Assembly: GCA_023387935.1 (NCBI GenBank)
Contig: JAEWHG010000047.1
Coordinates: 1 to 11,147, forward strand
From: Bacillota bacterium
GTDB taxonomy: Bacteria; Bacillota; Clostridia; Peptostreptococcales; Natronincolaceae
DNA: 11,147 nucleotides
Direction of reading: 5' to 3'
This document shows, one piece after another, positions 7,060 to 11,147 of this stretch (its first letter is position 1; each line of letters begins with the position of its first letter). The notes below the pieces were generated by a model. It saw nothing but the letters and a program-made list of their open reading frames with translations, was not told where the DNA came from and ran no database searches. The position numbers and the translations under genes were made by a program.

Positions 7060-7194
7060 CTAATATTTCAATGGTGTAGTAACATTTCCAGTGTTTAAAA
7101 TGCAACTGCCTACCCTCTTCGCAGCATCATAAGATATTGCAAACACTGTGTTAGGCGTAGTCAATCTTATCATGTGATATATTACATCACACAT
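7060..7194 (-). other. Short reading frame, 37-44 codons, possible small protein or tail of a decayed gene
   Basis: Two in-frame ATGs (7194 and 7173) open a frame ending in TAG at 7060-7062, 16 bases before the strong terminator. The predicted product begins MIRLTTPNTVFAISYDAAKR from the second ATG and ends in NVTTPLKY. The composition looks protein-like, with a single cysteine and no low-complexity run. Neither ATG has a clear ribosome site, and a TGA directly precedes the first, so this may be the surviving 3' end of a lost gene rather than an intact small gene. I do not recognise a family. The terminator behind it is the best argument that something is, or was, expressed here. Confidence 0.3.
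7173..7191. promoter_or_regulatory. Interrupted palindrome upstream of ldh, possible operator
   Basis: TGTGAT (7173-7178) and ATCACA (7186-7191) are exact inverted arms separated by seven bases, about 20 bases upstream of the candidate ldh -35 box. The half-sites resemble those of CRP and Rex sites, but both families normally use a shorter spacer, so no regulator can be named. Confidence 0.3.
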
Positions 7195-7211
7195 TCACTG
7201 ACAAATAAGAC

Positions 7212-7240
7212 TTCTCAATATTAATTATATCCTATATAAT
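7212..7240 (+). promoter_or_regulatory. Candidate promoter for ldh
   Basis: TTCTCA (7212-7217, four of six consensus bases) and a perfect TATAAT (7235-7240) are separated by 17 bases. The predicted start near 7247 would give a leader of about 55 bases before the ldh ATG. Confidence 0.45.
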
Positions 7241-7302
7241 ATATTCAACTATTTAAAAATTCTTTAAACAATCTATTTAGTGGTCATAAAGGTGGGAAAT
7301 AT

Positions 7303-8238
7303 ATGAATATTAAACTTAGAAGTATTGGAATTATTGGAGTAGGACATGTGGGCGCTCATTGTGCATACAGTCTTGCTGTACAAGGAATTGTAGATGAAAT
7401 TATTCTTGTAGATATTAATAAAGAAAAAGCAATTTCAGAACGTCAAGATTTAGTGGATAGTGTTGCACACTTTCCTCATAAAGTAACAATAAAAATTGGA
7501 GAATACAGAGACCTTTCAAATTGTGATATCATTGTTATCAGTGTTGGAGGTATTACGCAAGACCAAAATCGTCTTTCAGAATTAAAGGCTTCTGTTAGCA
7601 TTGTCGATAGCTTTGTAGGAGAAGTAGTATCCTCTGGATTCGATGGTATTTTTATTGTGATTACAAATCCTTGTGATATTATTGCCTACCGAGTTCATCA
7701 AATTTCTGGTTTTGATCATCATCGTATCATTGGAACTGGAACATGTTTAGATAGTGCAAGATTTCGTGAAGTTATCTCACGCGAAACAGGAGTTGATCAT
7801 AAATCAATTATAGGGTATACCATGGGAGAGCATGGAGACTCTCAGATGATTCCTTGGTCTCATATTTCAATAAATGGAAAACCAATTATTGAATTGGCAC
7901 AAGTGAATCAGCGTTTTGCATTAGATCATCAAGCAGTTTTACAAGAAGTAGTAGAGGCTGGATGGACGACTTATAAGGGTAAAGGTGCAACGGAATACGG
8001 TATTGCTTCAGCTTTAGCGCGAATTGTTCATTGTATTTTTCATGATGAGAAACAAGTTATTCCTGTTAGTACAAAATTGAACGGACAGTATGGAGAAACG
8101 AATTTATTTATCAGCGTTCCAGTCATTATCGGTAAAAATGGAGTTGAGGAAATAATTGAGTTGAATTTAACTAAAGAAGAAATGAAAGCCTTTCATCATT
8201 CATGTGAGTTAATTCGTGAACATATAAAAACCATCTAG
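7303..8238 (+). CDS. ldh: L-lactate dehydrogenase / L-2-hydroxyacid dehydrogenase
   Basis: NAD-dependent cytosolic dehydrogenase that reduces pyruvate, or a related 2-oxoacid, to the L-2-hydroxyacid and regenerates NAD during fermentation. It has 311 residues, normal for the LDH/MDH superfamily. The Rossmann loop is GVGHVG (12-17), and D37 after the second strand indicates NAD. Catalytic residues are present: R90 on the mobile loop, D150 and R153 in CLDSARFRE, H177 in GEHGDS, and T230 in KGAT. The mobile loop reads GGITQDQNRL, about one residue shorter than the usual LDH loop and without the QKPGETR pattern, so substrate preference is uncertain. Similarity to L-2-hydroxyisocaproate dehydrogenases of lactic acid bacteria makes a bulkier 2-oxoacid possible. 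AAAGGTGGG lies 7 bases before the ATG. Arginine is mostly CGN here, against mostly AGA/AGG in the core genes sampled, suggesting acquisition by transfer. It forms a single-gene unit. Confidence 0.88.
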   Translation: MNIKLRSIGIIGVGHVGAHCAYSLAVQGIVDEIILVDINKEKAISERQDLVDSVAHFPHKVTIKIGEYRDLSNCDIIVISVGGITQDQNRLSELKASVSIVDSFVGEVVSSGFDGIFIVITNPCDIIAYRVHQISGFDHHRIIGTGTCLDSARFREVISRETGVDHKSIIGYTMGEHGDSQMIPWSHISINGKPIIELAQVNQRFALDHQAVLQEVVEAGWTTYKGKGATEYGIASALARIVHCIFHDEKQVIPVSTKLNGQYGETNLFISVPVIIGKNGVEEIIELNLTKEEMKAFHHSCELIREHIKTI

Positions 8239-8263
8239 TATAAAAAAGCCATCTGAAATCTAC

Positions 8264-8328
8264 TTGAAAAACAGTTAGTTGTAGGTGGATTGCTCTGACA
8301 AAAAAGTTGATAATGATTTGTTTTTCAA
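8264..8328. repeat. Ten-base inverted repeat downstream of ldh
   Basis: TTGAAAAACA (8264-8273) and TGTTTTTCAA (8319-8328) are exact inverted copies 45 bases apart. There is no transposase or evident target duplication. It may be chance in AT-rich DNA or a relic of a small mobile element. Confidence 0.25.
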
Positions 8329-8358
8329 AATCCATGAAAAACCATATCTATGTTTTTT

Positions 8359-8393
8359 AAAGAGTGATAGACCTTGGAGTCTAATCACTCTTT
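8359..8393 (+). terminator. Terminator-like hairpin between ldh and the convergent flavoprotein gene
   Basis: AAAGAGTGAT plus AGAC (8359-8372) pairs with GTCT plus ATCACTCTTT (8379-8382, 8384-8393), with one bulged A and a six-base loop. It is 120 bases past the ldh stop and about the same distance past the stop of the flavoprotein gene on the other strand, so it may serve both. The flanking T runs are short on either strand. Confidence 0.55.
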
Positions 8394-8516
8394 AACTTTA
8401 TATATAAAACTCACTTAGAGATATGGGTTATTCTTTTTAAGTTAGTAGATATTGCTCGGAGTCCTCTAAGTTATTACTTTGAAGCAGTACCGTTTTACTT
8501 GAACAAGCTGATAGCA

Positions 8517-9737
8517 TTAAACTGTAGTGCTTTTCTTATTTAAGAATAAATAAGGGCAATCAAACCGTTTTTCATATGCATTATTTTTTTTAAGCTGTTG
8601 ATCCCAGAAAAAGTTTACTAGCCCAATCTTGCTAAGTACCTTAAAGAGAATTTTCATACCCTTTCCCAATCGAATTGGTTTTGCCAATTGGGAAATATTG
8701 TTTTTGTTGAAACTTCCTTCACACACTAAGTTAGCAATGGATTTTACCATTGGTTCAATAATCTTTTCTTGAGCTTTAGCAGGCCTCACCTGTAAACCTT
8801 CCACTCCGCCCTTAATAGCTGTACCAATATAAGTTCTTCCCAATCTAAGGGCTAGTTGTTCAAAATATGCCTCAAGATAGTGAGTCTGACTACTTTCTGG
8901 AAAGCCAGATTGTACAAAAAAGCTTATACTTCCTCTGGAGACTTGAAGCTTCTCGATAAATCCCATGACGTGGGAAGGCATTGCATGGACATACAAGGGC
9001 ATGAAGAACATGACATGACTCTCTCTTTTAAAAGCATCTGCCCACTCCTCCCATTTATCTCCTTCCTTCAAATCACGAATTTCAACCCTATCACCAAGGG
9101 TTTCAAGGGCTTTTTTCAGAATAAGTGCGGAATTACTGCCACTCCTTCTAGGCGAACCATTGTAAATCACTAGTTTTTCCATTGGTTCAATTGAATTAAA
9201 GGCCACTGCCTGTCTTTTAGCCTTCCTTGGTTCCAGTAAGCACAATTGAAGACTGCCATCTTTTACAATGCGATAGGCCTTAGATTGAAAATGGTAGGCA
9301 GTACGATACAAATAATCCTCAATAACATGTTCTTCTTGAGTAGTTAATCCTTCAGTATCATAGTAAAATACCATATCAGGATAACACTTATATCTAGCAA
9401 CATGATGACATTCTCCATCTACAATTTTTATATATGGATGGTAGTGTGGAATTGTCCGATCCAAAAAAGCTTTAGCTTTATGGTTAATAAATCCTTGTGC
9501 TGTATCGATTAGTAAAATTATAGCATCACTGTTTACATAGTCGGGATAGGATTCAGTCATTTGATCTTTCATTACGCATCTACCAGGAGTTTTGAGCCAA
9601 CAGTTCCAACATCCAATGCACGCAGTGATTGATTTACTATCCAATCTAACTACCTTCAGAGGTTCGTCATAAAGATTTTGGATGGCTTCATAAACTGCAT
9701 CATCTGGCTTCTCTCTTAAATCAAATATAGTTTTCAA
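8517..9737 (-). CDS. Two-domain NAD(P)H-dependent FMN reductase-like flavoprotein
   Basis: Two flavodoxin-like domains in tandem, 406 residues from the chosen start. The first carries CIGCWNCWLKTPGRC (C40, C43, C46, C54), the cysteine pattern of the iron-sulfur flavoprotein/FMN-reductase family, but lacks the N-terminal glycine-rich FMN loop. The second, from about 188, starts LVIYNGSPRRSGSN (189-202), the FMN phosphate-binding loop of NADPH-dependent FMN reductases, followed by MPLYVHAMPSHV around 246-257. A basic C-terminal tail follows. Four cysteines could hold an iron-sulfur cluster or be redox-active. Start: the frame is open back to a TTG at 9803, but no ribosome site precedes that codon. 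GGAGGAGAG lies directly before the TTG at 9737, and the first beta strand (KTIFDL) starts there, so I prefer 9737. A natural fusion of two related domains is likely; the electron acceptor is unknown. It lies 173 bases behind the VOC gene on the same strand, with no terminator seen between them. Confidence 0.78.
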   Translation of the reverse strand: MKTIFDLREKPDDAVYEAIQNLYDEPLKVVRLDSKSITACIGCWNCWLKTPGRCVMKDQMTESYPDYVNSDAIILLIDTAQGFINHKAKAFLDRTIPHYHPYIKIVDGECHHVARYKCYPDMVFYYDTEGLTTQEEHVIEDYLYRTAYHFQSKAYRIVKDGSLQLCLLEPRKAKRQAVAFNSIEPMEKLVIYNGSPRRSGSNSALILKKALETLGDRVEIRDLKEGDKWEEWADAFKRESHVMFFMPLYVHAMPSHVMGFIEKLQVSRGSISFFVQSGFPESSQTHYLEAYFEQLALRLGRTYIGTAIKGGVEGLQVRPAKAQEKIIEPMVKSIANLVCEGSFNKNNISQLAKPIRLGKGMKILFKVLSKIGLVNFFWDQQLKKNNAYEKRFDCPYLFLNKKSTTV

Positions 9738-9910
9738 TCTTATCTCTCCTCCAATACCTTTATATAATTTTAAAAACCTTTGATCTATCACTCTGTTATT
9801 CAAAATTTACAGATAGCGTTTCAAGAATCCCTGACGCGCCCTAATCATATTCTTCTACTCTAAATATCTGGCATTCTCTGTTAAGGGATGTGCCCATAGG
9901 TACTCCTATT

Positions 9911-10660
9911 TTATCTGTACAAAACTTCAACATTTTCAATTACTACCTTATTACCAGATACAGCTTCATTATTTCCATATGTATAGACCTCAACCGAAAA
10001 AGATTTGTTCTTTTTAAAAATTATCTGTTGATTATTCAAAAGAGTGACAATAATTGCATCCTCCTTTATTTCCGAAGCTTCAAATATTTTTAGTATTTGG
10101 TCAAAATCTTTTTTAGTAAAATCGCCTTTGATTATCACGGTCTCTATCCCATCAATTCCATTATCTTTTGAATTCGGTATCATATATTGTCGTAAGGTCT
10201 CCAGCGACTTTGAATCTTTTATTTGTTGGAGACCAATTTGCATAGGCACACCTTGAAAAAAATCAATATAACTATTTCTCCACGGCATTGTTCGTGTGAG
10301 AAGATTAAAAAACCACTTAAATTGCAAATATTTGGGCTCTGTAATATTAATATTTTTATTGATTAGACGTTGATACTCAGCATCAAGATTATCAATATCA
10401 ATCATTAAACAGATTAATCCTCTATGTCCATTGTTATAGTTGATTACCCACTCAGGTTTCCATCCTCCACCATCCTGTTTCAGCAATCGTATCATTTCAA
10501 GATATTCTTTCCCAATCCATAGATTTGACGCTTTAAATCCTTTTGTACCCTTTCCCCATTTAGGTTCATAGGGAAAACCCTTCTTACGAATTTCCTCAAT
10601 AATATTTTTATCTGTTTGATACTTTCCATCAACATTAATTACCAAGTGATCAATTCTCAT
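9911..10660 (-). CDS. Glyoxalase-like VOC-family protein
   Basis: A 249-residue cytosolic protein of the vicinal-oxygen-chelate superfamily, closest in layout to the Glyoxalase_3-type proteins. The N-terminus MRIDHLVINV places H5 at the usual first metal-ligand site. The strand GKEYLEMIRL offers E55 as a second ligand, and GHRGLICLMIDIDNLDAEYQRL (79-98 within it) begins a second VOC half with H79 as a possible further ligand. The C-terminal third (about 165-249) is a beta-rich extension without clear motifs. VOC proteins range from isomerases to dioxygenases and resistance proteins, so no reaction can be assigned. The ATG at 10660 has AAGGAGG about 6 bases upstream, a strong site. A TATAAT lies at 10710-10705 on the minus strand, without a good -35 box. 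The gene may be co-transcribed with the flavoprotein gene. Confidence 0.78.
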   Translation of the reverse strand: MRIDHLVINVDGKYQTDKNIIEEIRKKGFPYEPKWGKGTKGFKASNLWIGKEYLEMIRLLKQDGGGWKPEWVINYNNGHRGLICLMIDIDNLDAEYQRLINKNINITEPKYLQFKWFFNLLTRTMPWRNSYIDFFQGVPMQIGLQQIKDSKSLETLRQYMIPNSKDNGIDGIETVIIKGDFTKKDFDQILKIFEASEIKEDAIIVTLLNNQQIIFKKNKSFSVEVYTYGNNEAVSGNKVVIENVEVLYR

Positions 10661-10925
10661 ATAAACCTCCTTATCTCAAATGCTAATTCTATTTAATTTT
10701 ACTTATTATACAAAGATCTAAACCGTTGACCTTATACTAATTCTTCTTTATGGATCCTCAAATAATCCCTCTACAGAAGTGCTTCTTCGACTCATACTGT
10801 CTGAATCTTGCAATTACCCTAAAAGCGAGTGCAGTCTGACCGTTCCCACCAAACCCTAGTGGGAATGACTTGTTATAGGAAGTAGTGATATCTTTTATGA
10901 ATAATATGAATTTGATTTCAATATC
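10661..10925. other. Intergenic region between the GNAT gene and the VOC gene
   Basis: 265 bases without a convincing gene. They hold the likely VOC leader and -10 box (10705-10710, minus strand) and a small hairpin at 10843-10865. A short open stretch on the minus strand (10795-10748, 15 codons, starting MSRRSTSVEG) has no ribosome site and is not called. No recognised regulatory RNA was seen. Confidence 0.4.
10843..10865 (-). terminator. Small hairpin after the GNAT gene, weak terminator candidate
   Basis: TTCCCAC (10843-10849) pairs exactly with GTGGGAA (10859-10865) around a nine-base loop, about 60 bases past the GNAT stop on the minus strand. No T-tract follows it on either strand, so intrinsic termination is doubtful. 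Confidence 0.3.
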
Positions 10926-11147
10926 TTAATTATTTACTGCTATTCTAAAAACTTTGGTTTCTTGTCCTTTTTCATCATGTGTTTTATAAACATACTCCCA
11001 GCCTAATCTTTTATAATATTCAGAAGTATGCTCAGTTCTTAAATATAGTGTTTTAAATCCACACTCTTTTACAACTTCCTGAACTCTATTAATTAACTTT
11101 TCAGCTATTCCTTGCCCTCTATAATATGGACTTACATACAATGATGC
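10926..11147 (-). CDS. GNAT-family N-acetyltransferase, 5' end cut by window edge
   Basis: The frame is open from base 11147 and ends at 10926, giving the last 73 residues of a protein expected to have about 150. The visible part starts ASLYVSPYYRGQGIAEKLI, the GNAT motif A, with RGQGIA as the acetyl-CoA pyrophosphate-binding loop. It continues through GFKTLYLRTE, a motif-B-like strand, and EYYKRLGWEYV, the usual tyrosine-containing C-terminal motif. The TTG at 11141 lies within motif A and is not the real start. The acceptor substrate, whether a small molecule, a peptide or a protein N-terminus, cannot be told. It lies upstream of the VOC gene on the same strand but about 265 bases away, so it is probably a separate unit. 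Confidence 0.85.
   Translation of the reverse strand, partial: ASLYVSPYYRGQGIAEKLINRVQEVVKECGFKTLYLRTEHTSEYYKRLGWEYVYKTHDEKGQETKVFRIAVNN

Larger units (their letters stand above)
6906..7302. other. 397-bp intergenic region between the RusA-like gene and ldh
   Basis: The first 100 bases (6906-7005) hold nothing I can identify. Next come a strong minus-strand terminator (7008-7044), a short minus-strand reading frame (7060-7194), an interrupted palindrome (7173-7191), and a candidate plus-strand promoter for ldh (7212-7240). The ldh leader then runs for about 55 bases. No plus-strand terminator for the RusA-like gene stands out other than the 7008-7044 hairpin read in reverse. Confidence 0.6.

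Noticed and set aside
8264..8328. Miniature transposable element after ldh
   Set aside because: Only a ten-base inverted repeat is present, with no target-site duplication or second copy in the window.
8856..9173. Plus-strand frame of 105 codons
   Set aside because: It is antisense to the second flavodoxin domain of the minus-strand flavoprotein, which is clearly the real gene.
9890..10256. Plus-strand frames at 9890-10093 and 10044-10256
   Set aside because: Both overlap the VOC gene on the minus strand and look like low-complexity antisense frames.
10748..10795. Fifteen-codon minus-strand frame starting MSRRSTSVEG
   Set aside because: No ribosome site and too short to support. It could be a gene remnant but nothing identifies it.
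1..11147. Defence island, CRISPR array or complete mobile element
   Set aside because: No repeat-spacer pattern, transposase, integrase, toxin-antitoxin pair or restriction gene is seen. The RusA-like gene alone does not make a prophage.

Overview
The window comes from a low-GC Gram-positive bacterium, most likely an anaerobic member of the Clostridia. The evidence is AT-rich DNA, strong AAGGAGG-type ribosome binding sites, AGA-dominated arginine codons in the core genes, a short Gram-positive-type signal peptidase I, and the mix of housekeeping genes. The exact genus cannot be fixed from the sequence alone.

Bases 1-6384 form a housekeeping block read entirely from the minus strand. In transcription order it holds lepB (signal peptidase I), queG (epoxyqueuosine reductase), a Lon-family protease of the LonC/AAA_32 type, kbl (glycine C-acetyltransferase) and nth (endonuclease III, cut by the left edge). 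lepB, queG and the Lon-like gene sit close together with no terminator seen between them and probably form one operon. Two stem-loops end that unit after the Lon-like gene. kbl and nth are then separated by a clear terminator, and nth has its own candidate promoter and a structured leader.

Bases 6385-11147 look more accessory. A divergent intergenic region separates lepB from a plus-strand RusA-family Holliday junction resolvase. A 397-bp gap follows, holding a strong minus-strand terminator preceded by a very short minus-strand reading frame. Next comes a plus-strand L-lactate/L-2-hydroxyacid dehydrogenase whose arginine codons differ from those of the core genes sampled. A terminator-like hairpin separates it from three minus-strand genes: a two-domain FMN-reductase-like flavoprotein, a glyoxalase-like VOC protein, and a GNAT acetyltransferase cut by the right edge.

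The genes do not build one pathway. The left block combines protein export, tRNA modification, proteolysis, threonine/glycine metabolism and DNA repair. The right block is a set of individual metabolic and DNA-processing genes. I see no rRNA, tRNA, CRISPR array, complete insertion sequence or clear defence system. The best leads are the degenerate ATPase motifs of the Lon-like protease, a substituted catalytic position in the RusA-like protein, the altered active-site loop and likely foreign origin of the dehydrogenase, and the small minus-strand transcription unit at about 7000-7200.
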